Shown in pieces: positions 1-6,494 of a DNA stretch of 9,560 nucleotides (its first letter is position 1; each line of letters opens with the position of its first letter). Source of the stretch: Gammaproteobacteria bacterium (lineage in GTDB: Bacteria > Pseudomonadota > Gammaproteobacteria > SZUA-140); the NCBI GenBank assembly GCA_003230195.1, contig QIHH01000012.1, positions 1-9,560 of the forward strand, in the 5' to 3' direction. The position numbers and the translations under genes were made by a program. The notes below the pieces were generated by a model, which worked only from the letters and a program-made list of their open reading frames with translations, had not been told where the DNA came from and did not search any database.

Positions 1-1
1 C

Positions 2-286
2 GAGAGCTGGCAACCTGATGCACTGGTGGTTGGTATTCCGCTTAACATGGATGGCAGCGACAATGAGATGACAAAAAAGGCGCGACGCTTCTCCAACCGC
101 CTGCATGGCCGCTACAACCTGCCGGTCTATCCTGCTGATGAACGCCTCACCACCCGCGAGGCAGCGCGAGATTGTTACGACCCACACAATAAAAAAGACT
201 ACAAACGCAAAGGGCATATGGAAGTAGACTCAGTTGCAGCACAGATCATCCTTGAAACCTTTTTTAGCCAACAACGCTGGACATGA
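2..286 (+). CDS. ruvX: Putative pre-16S rRNA nuclease / Holliday junction resolvase-like RuvX (YqgF), 5' end cut off by window edge
   Basis: The reading frame is open from base 2 (Glu-Ser-Trp-Gln-Pro-Asp...) to TGA at 284-286, giving the last 94 residues. RuvX proteins are normally about 135-150 residues, so roughly the N-terminal third, with the first catalytic Asp, lies outside the window. Visible family hallmarks are VVGIPLNMDG (residues 9-18 of the fragment), the acidic motif DERLTT (46-51), and the C-terminal MEVDSVAAQIILE with its conserved Asp (about 76). The family has an RNase H-like fold and is implicated in trimming the 5' end of 16S rRNA; it was earlier proposed as a Holliday junction resolvase. 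It lies directly upstream of pyrR, the usual order in Pseudomonas-like gammaproteobacteria. The GTG at 26 is internal and not a likely start, because the match to the family continues upstream of it. Confidence 0.93.
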   Translation, partial: ESWQPDALVVGIPLNMDGSDNEMTKKARRFSNRLHGRYNLPVYPADERLTTREAARDCYDPHNKKDYKRKGHMEVDSVAAQIILETFFSQQRWT

Positions 287-330
287 CACATCGTCAGATA
301 GATCTAAAGACGAGCAATCAAAAACAATAA
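283..330 (+). other. 15-codon mini-ORF between ruvX and pyrR
   Basis: An ATG at 283 overlaps the ruvX stop in the ATGA configuration typical of translational coupling. It reads MTHRQIDLKTSNQKQ and ends at TAA 328-330, which leaves 18 nt before the GTG start of pyrR and is in the same frame as pyrR. It could be a short coupling or leader peptide that hands ribosomes to pyrR, or a former N-terminal extension of pyrR separated by a stop. It may equally be chance. No function can be assigned from the sequence. Confidence 0.3.
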
Positions 331-348
331 CCGGTATCATTACTGCCT

Positions 349-855
349 GTGAACGCAAAAAAATCAGACATCAGCCAGGCCTTCGACCACGTCGCACAAA
401 AACTCCGCTCGACACTTGAAGCTCGGAATATCCAAGACCCGATCATGATCGGCATCCACACTGGCGGGGTATGGGTCGCGCAACAGCTACATCTGCAACT
501 TAGTATCAACGAACCGCTCTGCACACTCGACATTTCATTCTATCGAGACGATTTCACCCGCATCGGCATGAATCCGCAGGTCAAACCCTCCTCGTTGCCA
601 TTGAGCATTGACGATCGCCACATTATTCTGGTCGACGATGTGCTCTACACTGGCCGCACCATCCGCGCGGCGATGAACGAACTTTTCGACTACGGCCGTC
701 CTGCTTCGATCATCCTAGCCGTGCTAGTGGAGCGCGATGGACGCGAACTACCCATTCAGCCCGATGCCGTCGGCCTACACATCTCACTACAAACAGGCGA
801 ACAGATTAAATTACAAGGCCCCACCCCCTTAACGCTGAGTATCACCCGCGTATGA
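349..855 (+). CDS. pyrR: PyrR: uracil phosphoribosyltransferase / pyr operon regulator homologue
   Basis: The 168-residue protein belongs to the PyrR family, which makes UMP from uracil and PRPP and, in Gram-positive bacteria, also binds pyr mRNA. The PRPP-binding loop ILVDDVLYTGRTIRAA lies at about residues 93-108. Other family segments are IGIHTGGVWVA (34-44), LDISFYRDDF (60-69) and ELFDYGRPAS (111-120). Length is normal for the family. GTG at 349 is chosen because an in-frame TAA lies at 328-330 and no ATG occurs before the conserved part; its ribosome binding site is weak. The stop TGA (853-855) overlaps the pyrB start (ATGA), so the two are probably translated together. No PyrR RNA-binding leader or attenuator was seen, so I infer salvage activity and leave regulation open. 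Confidence 0.95.
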   Translation: MNAKKSDISQAFDHVAQKLRSTLEARNIQDPIMIGIHTGGVWVAQQLHLQLSINEPLCTLDISFYRDDFTRIGMNPQVKPSSLPLSIDDRHIILVDDVLYTGRTIRAAMNELFDYGRPASIILAVLVERDGRELPIQPDAVGLHISLQTGEQIKLQGPTPLTLSITRV

Positions 856-1838
856 AAAAGAAAAACCGCCTGCAACTCGATGACAACGGCAAACTCAAAC
901 ATTTCCTGACGATTGAAGGACTCAACCGCCAGATGCTAATCGATATCCTCGATACCGCTGAATCATTTACTAGCATCACCGAACAGAACATCAAAAAGGT
1001 ACCGCTACTGCGCGGCAAGACCATTGTGAACCTCTTTTTCGAGGCCAGCACGCGCACCCGCACCACCTTTGAACTGGCCGCAAAACGGCTCTCGGCCGAC
1101 GTACTCAACATCAACATTCAGGCCTCGGCCACCGCCAAGGGTGAAACACTGCTCGACATGCTACGCAACCTTGAGGCAATGCACTGCGACATGTTTGTGG
1201 TGCGCCATGCCGATAGCGGCGCGGCCCACTTCATTGCACAACATGCTGCACCACACATCAGCGTAATCAACGCCGGTGATGGCCAGCACGCCCACCCCAC
1301 ACAAGCGATGCTCGATATGTTCACCATCCGCCGCGAAAAAGGAGAGTTCCACCGGCTCAACGTCGCGATCGTCGGCGACATTCGCCACTCACGTGTGGCT
1401 CGCTCACAGATCCACGCGCTCAGCATGCTCGGGGTAGAAGATATCCGCATCATCGCCCCCAAGACACTGGTTCCAACTGAACCGGACGCCTTTGGTGTAC
1501 ATGTCTACCACGACTTGCGCAAAGGGCTTCGCGATGTCGATGTGGTAATCATGCTGCGCCTGCAAAAGGAACGGATGAGCGGAGGCTCTCTGCCGAGTGA
1601 ACATGAATACTTTCAGCTCTACGGCCTAACGGAAGAGAAACTGGCACTGGCCAAATCCGATGTGACTGTGATGCACCCCGGCCCAATCAACCGCGGTGTC
1701 GAGATCGATTCCGAAGTGGCCGACGGCCCACGCTCGGTGATCCTGCAACAGGTGAGTCACGGCATCGCAGTACGCATGGCAGTGATGTCGATGGCCATGC
1801 AGAGCCACCTGACGAATACATCGGGAGGCGCGCGCTAA
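852..1838 (+). CDS. pyrB: Aspartate carbamoyltransferase catalytic subunit
   Basis: This 328-residue protein catalyses carbamoyl phosphate + L-aspartate to N-carbamoyl-L-aspartate, the first committed step of UMP synthesis. The carbamoyl phosphate loop FFEASTRTRTTFE is at residues 62-74, and SATAKGET (92-99) supplies the Lys that reaches into the neighbouring active site in the trimer. HAHPTQ (146-151) and the aspartate-binding HPGPINRG (275-282) are also intact. It lacks a neighbouring pyrI regulatory gene and is instead followed by a dihydroorotase-like gene, as in the Pseudomonas-type ATCase, where PyrB and PyrC' form a large complex. The N-terminal extension of about 15 residues before the conserved FLTIEGL segment also fits that longer class. 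The gene overlaps pyrR by 4 nt and pyrC' by 1 nt. Confidence 0.97.
   Translation: MKKKNRLQLDDNGKLKHFLTIEGLNRQMLIDILDTAESFTSITEQNIKKVPLLRGKTIVNLFFEASTRTRTTFELAAKRLSADVLNINIQASATAKGETLLDMLRNLEAMHCDMFVVRHADSGAAHFIAQHAAPHISVINAGDGQHAHPTQAMLDMFTIRREKGEFHRLNVAIVGDIRHSRVARSQIHALSMLGVEDIRIIAPKTLVPTEPDAFGVHVYHDLRKGLRDVDVVIMLRLQKERMSGGSLPSEHEYFQLYGLTEEKLALAKSDVTVMHPGPINRGVEIDSEVADGPRSVILQQVSHGIAVRMAVMSMAMQSHLTNTSGGAR
1823..1828 (+). promoter_or_regulatory. Shine-Dalgarno site for pyrC'
   Basis: GGGAGG lies inside the end of pyrB, nine bases before the ATG at 1838. It supports that start and translation of pyrC' by re-initiation after pyrB. Confidence 0.7.
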
Positions 1839-3115
1839 TGCGGATTGAAATCAAGAACGGCCGTGTTATCGACCCCGCCAATGGGGTTGATGGCAGCCAA
1901 AGCCTGTTCATTAGCGATGGTAAAGTCGTCGCATTCGGCAACGTGCCATCTGGCTTCAATGCTGATGAGACCATCGATGCCAAAGGACAAATCGTCTGCC
2001 CCGGCTTGGTCGATCTACGCGCTCACCTGCGCGAACCGGGCGAAGAGCATAAAGGCACCATCGCCAGTGAAACACGCGCCGCAGCGCGTGGCGGCATCAC
2101 CACACTGTGTTGCCCGCCTAACACCCATCCGATTATTGATACTCCGGCAGTGGCTGAGCTGGTTCAACGCCACGCCGAAACAGCAGGGTTCGCACGCGTA
2201 GCACCACTCGGCGCACTAACCCAGAAACTCGAAGGCCGCGCCATCACCGAGATGCACGCGCTTAAAAAAGCGGGTTGCGTCGGTGTCAGTAACGCGATGA
2301 AGCCGATTGGCAGCACCCTGATTCTGCGCCGCGCCATGGAATATGCTGCCACACATAACCTAACCGTATTCATCCATGCAGAAGATGCAGCCCTGAGCGA
2401 CAACGGCTGCGTGCATGAAGGAGCGGTTGGTTCTCGCCTTGGTCTACCCGGCATTCCAATTGCCGCGGAAACTGTGGCAGTTGCCGCGACGCTGGCACTA
2501 GTGGAAGAGACCGGCGCGCGGGTCCATTTTTCAATGATCTCAAGTAAACGTGCTCTACAGAAGATAGCGCGTGCCAAATTTGAAGGCCAACCAGTCACTT
2601 GTGATGTCAGTGCACACCACCTTCACCTCACCGAAATTGATCTGCTTGGCTTTAACAGTCAATGCCATGTGCGTCCACCGCTGCGCACGCAGCGTGATAT
2701 GGAAGGGCTGCGCAAAGGGATCGCCGACGGCGTTGTCGCTGCGATCTGCTCCGACCATCAACCACACGAGGCCGATGCCAAGCTAGCTCCCTTTGGTGCG
2801 ACTGAGGCTGGTATCTCTGCACTTGAAACATTGCTGCCACTGGCACTGCGCATCGTTGATGATGGCGTATTAACAATGCCCCAGATGATCAGTAGCCTGA
2901 CACATCAACCCGCTGCCATCCTTGGTGTCGAGGCTGGTACACTTTCGATTGGACAGCGCGCCGACATCTGTATCTTCGACCCTGAACGCTACTGGATGCT
3001 CGACGATTATTCGATGCTAAGCCGCGGCCACAACACCCCCTTCCTCAACTGGGAGATGAAGGGCGAGGTGACACGCACATTGCTGGGAGGCAAAACTGTT
3101 TATGAATGCGAATAG
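1838..3115 (+). CDS. pyrX: Non-catalytic dihydroorotase-like subunit of aspartate carbamoyltransferase (PyrC')
   Basis: The 425-residue protein is a full-length member of the dihydroorotase/amidohydrolase family but has lost key metal ligands. The usual HxH after strand 1 is R61-A-H63 (DLRAHLREPG). The SDDG segment that supplies a ligand Asp is SNAM (151-154). The HxxHVS segment, whose second His binds metal, reads VHFSMIS, with Met at 233. The His of HAED (180) and the Asp of SDHQPH (306) remain. This matches PyrC' of Pseudomonas, also called PyrX, a dihydroorotase homologue that does not hydrolyse dihydroorotate but is needed for ATCase assembly and activity. Its place one base into the pyrB stop (TAATG) fits this role. 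An active dihydroorotase must be encoded elsewhere. Database records often label such genes simply pyrC. Confidence 0.93.
   Translation: MRIEIKNGRVIDPANGVDGSQSLFISDGKVVAFGNVPSGFNADETIDAKGQIVCPGLVDLRAHLREPGEEHKGTIASETRAAARGGITTLCCPPNTHPIIDTPAVAELVQRHAETAGFARVAPLGALTQKLEGRAITEMHALKKAGCVGVSNAMKPIGSTLILRRAMEYAATHNLTVFIHAEDAALSDNGCVHEGAVGSRLGLPGIPIAAETVAVAATLALVEETGARVHFSMISSKRALQKIARAKFEGQPVTCDVSAHHLHLTEIDLLGFNSQCHVRPPLRTQRDMEGLRKGIADGVVAAICSDHQPHEADAKLAPFGATEAGISALETLLPLALRIVDDGVLTMPQMISSLTHQPAAILGVEAGTLSIGQRADICIFDPERYWMLDDYSMLSRGHNTPFLNWEMKGEVTRTLLGGKTVYECE
3085..3090 (+). promoter_or_regulatory. Shine-Dalgarno site for the pyrK-like gene
   Basis: GGGAGG lies within the 3' end of pyrC', 11 bases before the ATG at 3102. 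It is the reason to accept a start that overlaps pyrC' by 14 bases. Confidence 0.6.
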
Positions 3116-4004
3116 CGAATCACATCTTCATCGTGATACGGTTTTTGTTGAAGAAGCCGAAATACTGGAACACCAGGGCTATGACGGCAAACAGTTCATC
3201 ATAAAACTACAGGCACCCAAGACCGCCAAAAATGCGCTGCCCGGTAGCTTTATCCACCTACGCTGTAGCGAACAGCGCCCGATGCGTCGTCCGCTATCAA
3301 TCATGCGTACCAACAAACAGAAGGGGTGGGTCGAGATCCTCTATCGCGTCTTTGGAGAAGGGACAGAGCTACTATCGCAGAACCCAGTCGGCAGCTATGT
3401 CAACTTAATGGGGCCGATCGGCAAACCATTTGTGCTTAACCCCGAGCGGCCACGTCCACTGCTGCTCGGTGGTGGCGTTGGCATCCCGCCAATGGTCTTT
3501 ATCGCAGACGAGGCGCGCAAGCTGAAAAACACCTACAATCCAATGATCTTCATGGGATCCGAAACACCCTTTCCGTTTAAAACACGTCCCTCGCAGATCA
3601 TGGTTCCTGGCCTACCAGATGCCACCATCGCCGCCATGCCGTTAATGGAAGACTGGGGCATCCCGAGTCGCCTTGCCAGCCAGCAGGACTTTCCCGGTGT
3701 CTATCAAGGCTACATTACCGACCTCGCACACGCCTGGCTTAATACTTTAGATGATGCGCAGCTCAGCGAAGTGGAACTGTTTGCCTGCGGCCCACACCCG
3801 ATGCTGGAAGCGGTGGCCAAAGTTGCACAGGAATTTGATCTGCCGTGTCAGGTCTCACTGGAAGAGTTTATGGCCTGCGCGATTGGTGGCTGTGCGGGTT
3901 GCGTGGTCAAGGTATACAATGACGATGGCACCACGGCAATGAAACGGGTCTGCGTCGACGGGCCGGTATTCCCTGCCGAAGCAATTTTCCCCAAAGCGAG
4001 CTAA
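3102..4004 (+). CDS. pyrK: Dihydroorotate dehydrogenase electron-transfer subunit (PyrK-like FAD/NAD/[2Fe-2S] protein)
   Basis: The 300-residue protein has the three modules of PyrK in order. The FAD-binding domain carries RRPLSI at 62-67. The NAD-binding domain has the glycine-rich LLLGGGVGIPPM at 120-131 and ELFACGPHPM at 225-234. A C-terminal iron-sulfur segment provides four cysteines, C259, C264, C267 and C284 (pattern C-x4-C-x2-C-x16-C), as in the PyrK [2Fe-2S] site. PyrK partners class 1B PyrD to pass electrons from dihydroorotate to NAD+. It starts inside pyrC', so it belongs to the pyrimidine operon. No pyrD is present in the window. Most well-studied gammaproteobacteria use a membrane, quinone-linked class 2 PyrD that needs no PyrK, so the partner here is uncertain. 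At 300 residues it is somewhat longer than the roughly 250-260 typical of Gram-positive PyrK. Confidence 0.88.
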   Translation: MNANSESHLHRDTVFVEEAEILEHQGYDGKQFIIKLQAPKTAKNALPGSFIHLRCSEQRPMRRPLSIMRTNKQKGWVEILYRVFGEGTELLSQNPVGSYVNLMGPIGKPFVLNPERPRPLLLGGGVGIPPMVFIADEARKLKNTYNPMIFMGSETPFPFKTRPSQIMVPGLPDATIAAMPLMEDWGIPSRLASQQDFPGVYQGYITDLAHAWLNTLDDAQLSEVELFACGPHPMLEAVAKVAQEFDLPCQVSLEEFMACAIGGCAGCVVKVYNDDGTTAMKRVCVDGPVFPAEAIFPKAS

Positions 4005-4009
4005 CCTTT

Positions 4010-4016
4010 AAGGAAG
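4010..4016 (+). promoter_or_regulatory. Shine-Dalgarno site for the sigma factor gene
   Basis: AAGGAAG lies 10 bases before the ATG at 4027 and just after the pyrK stop. The 22-base gap between pyrK and the sigma gene is too short to show a clear promoter, so read-through from the pyr operon is possible. Confidence 0.55.
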
Positions 4017-4026
4017 AACCTTCAAC

Positions 4027-4617
4027 ATGAGTTCGGTTTCTGATCCAGCCACCTGGGTAGCGCAACATGGCGATGCGTTATTTCGCTACGCCCTGATGAA
4101 GATGCGCGATGAGACTCAGGCGGAAGACATGGTACAAGAGACCTTTCTTGCCGCACTCAAGGCACGCGAACGCTTTTCTGGCCAGTCATCAGAAAAAACC
4201 TGGCTTATTGGTATTCTCAAACACAAAATCATTGATCACTTTCGCAAACACAAGCGTGAGCAGAGCAGTGATGACATCGAATCGCTCACCGAGCAACTCA
4301 ACCAGCAGTTTGATCACACCGGCCACTGGTCAATTCCGATGCGCACCTGGCAGGAACCTGAGCAGGCACACGAGAACAAAGAGTTCTGGAAGGTCTTCAC
4401 TGTCTGTATCGCCCACCTGCCAGACCATCTCGCCGATCTCTTCATCCTGCGTGAGGTCAAAGGGCTATCAAGCGAAGAGATCTGTAAGCTACTGGATATC
4501 TCCACGACCAACAATATGTGGGTGATGCTATCACGTGCACGAATGCGCCTACGCGGCTGTCTGGATTCGCGCTGGTTCAATCGTAGTAACGATGACCAGA
4601 ACCAAGAGGCACGCTAA
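4027..4617 (+). CDS. ECF-type sigma-70 family RNA polymerase sigma factor
   Basis: This 196-residue protein has the two-domain layout of extracytoplasmic-function sigma factors. Region 2 spans roughly residues 14-80, with AEDMVQETFLAAL (32-44) and TWLIGILKHKIIDHFRKHKR (58-77), the part that contacts core polymerase and the -10 element. A linker of about 40 residues follows. Region 4 (about 118-180) contains LPDHLADLFILREVKGLSSE and a helix-turn-helix ending MWVMLSRARMRLRGCL. The stop TAA overlaps the ATG of a small zinc-finger gene, the classic arrangement for a sigma factor and its anti-sigma. It resembles a proteobacterial group of ECF factors whose partner is a soluble zf-HC2 protein. The inducing signal and target promoters cannot be read from the sequence. 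Confidence 0.93.
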   Translation: MSSVSDPATWVAQHGDALFRYALMKMRDETQAEDMVQETFLAALKARERFSGQSSEKTWLIGILKHKIIDHFRKHKREQSSDDIESLTEQLNQQFDHTGHWSIPMRTWQEPEQAHENKEFWKVFTVCIAHLPDHLADLFILREVKGLSSEEICKLLDISTTNNMWVMLSRARMRLRGCLDSRWFNRSNDDQNQEAR

Positions 4618-4892
4618 TGCTGTCATGCAAAGAAATTGGAGCACTACTCTCTCAGGGGATAGATCGAAAACTATCGCTTAGAGAAAAGTGGCAGCTCAAG
4701 TTCCACCTGTTTATCTGCAAAACCTGCAGCTGCTACGACAAGCAACTACAATTTATCGCGCGCTCAGCACATCGCTTAATGCAACCAGAAAAAGATAACC
4801 AGGGAATACCACCACTTTCACATGAAGCGGAAATGCGTATTAACAGTGCAATCAAGCAGCGCTTAGGTAAAAAAGAAAATAAAAACGAATAG
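4617..4892 (+). CDS. Small zinc-finger (zf-HC2) anti-sigma factor
   Basis: The 91-residue protein carries the zinc anti-sigma signature H-x3-C-x2-C (H30, C34, C37) and another Cys at position 4 that could complete the site. The N-terminal part, MLSCKEIGALLSQGIDRKLS, is typical of anti-sigma zf-HC2 proteins. No membrane segment follows, so it should be cytoplasmic; the charged C-terminus (residues 57-91) has no recognised sensor domain. By family it should bind and inhibit the sigma factor encoded just upstream. Such zinc sites can respond to oxidants or metals, but that is not shown here. Its start overlaps the sigma stop by one base (TAATG), with AGAGG at 4605-4609 as ribosome binding site, which suggests stoichiometric synthesis of the pair. 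Confidence 0.85.
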   Translation: MLSCKEIGALLSQGIDRKLSLREKWQLKFHLFICKTCSCYDKQLQFIARSAHRLMQPEKDNQGIPPLSHEAEMRINSAIKQRLGKKENKNE

Positions 4893-4902
4893 AGAACGTT
4901 AA

Positions 4903-5247
4903 TCAGCCATCAGGAAATTGAGCGGATGCCCGCACCGCCTCCACCAACACCGGCAGCGCTGCATACTGCGCCTCACTCAACGGCTCACCACTGTTAGATA
5001 CTGCCTTTAACAGCATCTCAAGCTCACGCGCACTCTTACCCATGGTGGTAAAACCAAACACCTGCGCCGAACCGGCCATACTATGTACCATACGATGAAA
5101 CGTTTTGAAGATCACCTCATCCCAGCCATTTTCGACCAGCGAGCCCCACAATGCATCTATTTCAGCCAGCTTTTGCGGTACCTGCTCCGCATATGAATCT
5201 TTTAAGGCCTGTAGTTCCTGCTCAAACTCTTCCATTCCCTGACTCAT
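4903..5247 (-). CDS. HPt-domain phosphotransfer protein
   Basis: The gene runs on the minus strand to TGA at 4903-4905 and encodes 114 residues from ATG at 5247 (115 from the adjacent GTG at 5250). ATG is preferred because AGGAG lies 8 bases upstream. The protein is a single histidine phosphotransfer domain. The segment FHRMVHSMAGSAQVFGF (residues 50-66) matches the HxLKGSAxxxGF core, so the second His (55) is the likely phosphorylated residue. The N- and C-terminal parts look helical. It is not fused to a kinase or receiver, so it should relay phosphate between a hybrid sensor kinase and a response regulator encoded elsewhere. It ends 10 bases from the anti-sigma gene, converging on it, with no terminator visible between them. 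A functional link to the sigma pair is possible but not shown. Confidence 0.85.
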   Translation of the reverse strand: MSQGMEEFEQELQALKDSYAEQVPQKLAEIDALWGSLVENGWDEVIFKTFHRMVHSMAGSAQVFGFTTMGKSARELEMLLKAVSNSGEPLSEAQYAALPVLVEAVRASAQFPDG

Positions 5248-5255
5248 CACTCGAT

Positions 5256-5260
5256 CTCCT
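5256..5260 (-). promoter_or_regulatory. Shine-Dalgarno site for the HPt gene
   Basis: On the minus strand the site reads AGGAG. It is 8 bases before ATG (5247) and 5 before GTG (5250), which favours the ATG start. Confidence 0.65.
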
Positions 5261-5491
5261 GCGCACCCTTGTCAGCCCAACTGACCTATGCCAGACCTTT
5301 ATCAGGCTAGCATAAAAATCAAATCCTATGCATCTGTATCGCCGCTTCATACAAAAACTTGACCCGACTCGCTATTCATCCAAACTCATAAAGTGCAATC
5401 CAGACCTTAATGCCAAATGCCAACTGAAAGGTTATAGCCATTCATACGACTACCCCCAGCAGACCCAGCATCGACAGAGAATACAGACCAA
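5261..5491 (+). other. Intergenic stretch without a convincing gene
   Basis: This AT-richer stretch separates the minus-strand HPt gene from the plus-strand DUF3179 gene, so promoters for both should lie here. I see no clear -35/-10 pair, operator or terminator. A 71-codon frame from 5328 to 5543 has no family resemblance, and its end overlaps the start of the DUF3179 coding region; I treat it as chance. Confidence 0.5.
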
Positions 5492-6441
5492 ATGCTTAAA
5501 AACTATCGACACTATTTTTTACCACTCACACTATGGCTACTAACCACATCCTAGGCAATCAGCTCAAACGCCGCGGATAGCGTGACAAAAAAAATGGATT
5601 TTTACTCAACAACAGCCTGATTCCGGTCGACGAGATATTCGGCAGTGGCCCTGCTAAAGACGGTATTCCAGCAATCGATACGCCTCAATTCATTTCCGCC
5701 AACCAGGCAACTCACTTGTCAGCCGACAGTCGTATTCTCGGTGTCCACCACAACGGCATCAGTAAAGCCTTCCCCATCAACATCATGAACTGGCACGAGA
5801 TCGTCAACGACCACTTCTCCAACCAAGCGGTTAGCGTTACCTTTTGTCCACTATGTGGCACCGGTGTCGCCTACATCATCCCAGCCAACAGTGATAACTT
5901 TGGTGTCTCCGGCCTGCTCTACAATAGCGACGTGCTGCTGTATGACCGCAAAACCGAGTCGCTGTGGTCACAGATACGTGCCAAGGCCATCAGCGGCCCA
6001 CTCGTGGGTCAGAAACTCACCCGTATTCCGATGAGCCACACTAGCTGGCGCGACTGGCGTCAACAGCACCCAGAGACGCTTGTATTAAGCGGCAATACAG
6101 GCTTCAAACGAAATCACCATCGTAACCCTTATGGTAGCTATATCGACAGCAAGGACATCTATTTTCCAGTTAACCATCACAGCCCACGTTTTCATCCCAA
6201 AGCACGAGTTATCGGCATTGAAATCGACGGTCACAGCAAAACCTACCCTTTTTCAGCTCTAGCCCAGACAAATGACAACATCAACGATAAAATTGGCATC
6301 CATAACATCAACATTCGCTATAACGATGATCACCAGAGCGGCACGATCTATGATGAAAACGGCAAAGAACTGACCACCATCACCGCCTTCTGGTTTGCGT
6401 GGTATGCTTTCCATCCAGAGACAGAAGTATTCGCGCCCTAA
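5492..6441 (+). pseudogene. DUF3179 family secreted protein gene, interrupted by an amber codon and a frameshift
   Basis: The body of the gene, in one frame from 5581 to TAA 6439-6441, clearly encodes a DUF3179 protein. Recognisable blocks are NSLIPVDEIF, KDGIPAID, MNWHEIVND, the paired cysteines of FCPLCGTGVA (Cys codons 5845 and 5854), FGVSGLLYNSDVLLYDRKTE, SLWSQI and NTGFKRN. That frame has a stop at 5578-5580 and no good start codon. In the next frame an ATG at 5492 begins a signal-peptide-like sequence: MLKNYRHYFLPL, then LWLLTTS, amber TAG at 5552-5554, then AISSNAADSVTKK. The two frames would join as ...VTKKNGFLLNNSLIPVDEI if the A8 run at 5587-5594 had one more A. So two lesions, one nonsense and one 1-nt deletion, separate the signal peptide from the domain. 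The function of DUF3179 is unknown. Sequencing error at the A run is possible, but would not explain the amber codon. Confidence 0.8.
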
Positions 6442-6483
6442 ACGGCACTAACACTAAAAACCACTTGCTTAACCACTAACAAG

Positions 6484-6488
6484 AAGGA
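6484..6488 (+). promoter_or_regulatory. Shine-Dalgarno site for arsS
   Basis: AAGGA is 6 bases before the ATG at 6495 and fixes that start. Confidence 0.7.
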
Positions 6489-6494
6489 ATTACC

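Noticed and set aside
1118..1462. 114-codon minus-strand open frame inside pyrB
   Set aside because: Shadow of the conserved ATCase gene with no start signal or family resemblance.
2164..2598. 144-codon minus-strand open frame inside pyrC'
   Set aside because: It is antisense to a well-supported gene and its Arg/Ala/Ser-rich translation is typical of a shadow frame.
3980..4030. Terminator between pyrK and the sigma gene
   Set aside because: The short gap has no convincing GC-rich hairpin followed by a T run.
5251..5320. Promoter for the HPt gene with a TATGCT -10 on the minus strand
   Set aside because: No -35 element at suitable spacing could be identified, so the match is not better than chance.
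5328..5543. 71-codon plus-strand open frame
   Set aside because: No recognisable family or ribosome binding site, unusual composition, and its end overlaps the signal-peptide start of the DUF3179 gene in another frame.
5716..5718. TTG as the start of the DUF3179 protein
   Set aside because: Conserved DUF3179 sequence (NSLIPVDEIF, KDGIPAID) continues in frame well upstream of it, so this codon is internal.
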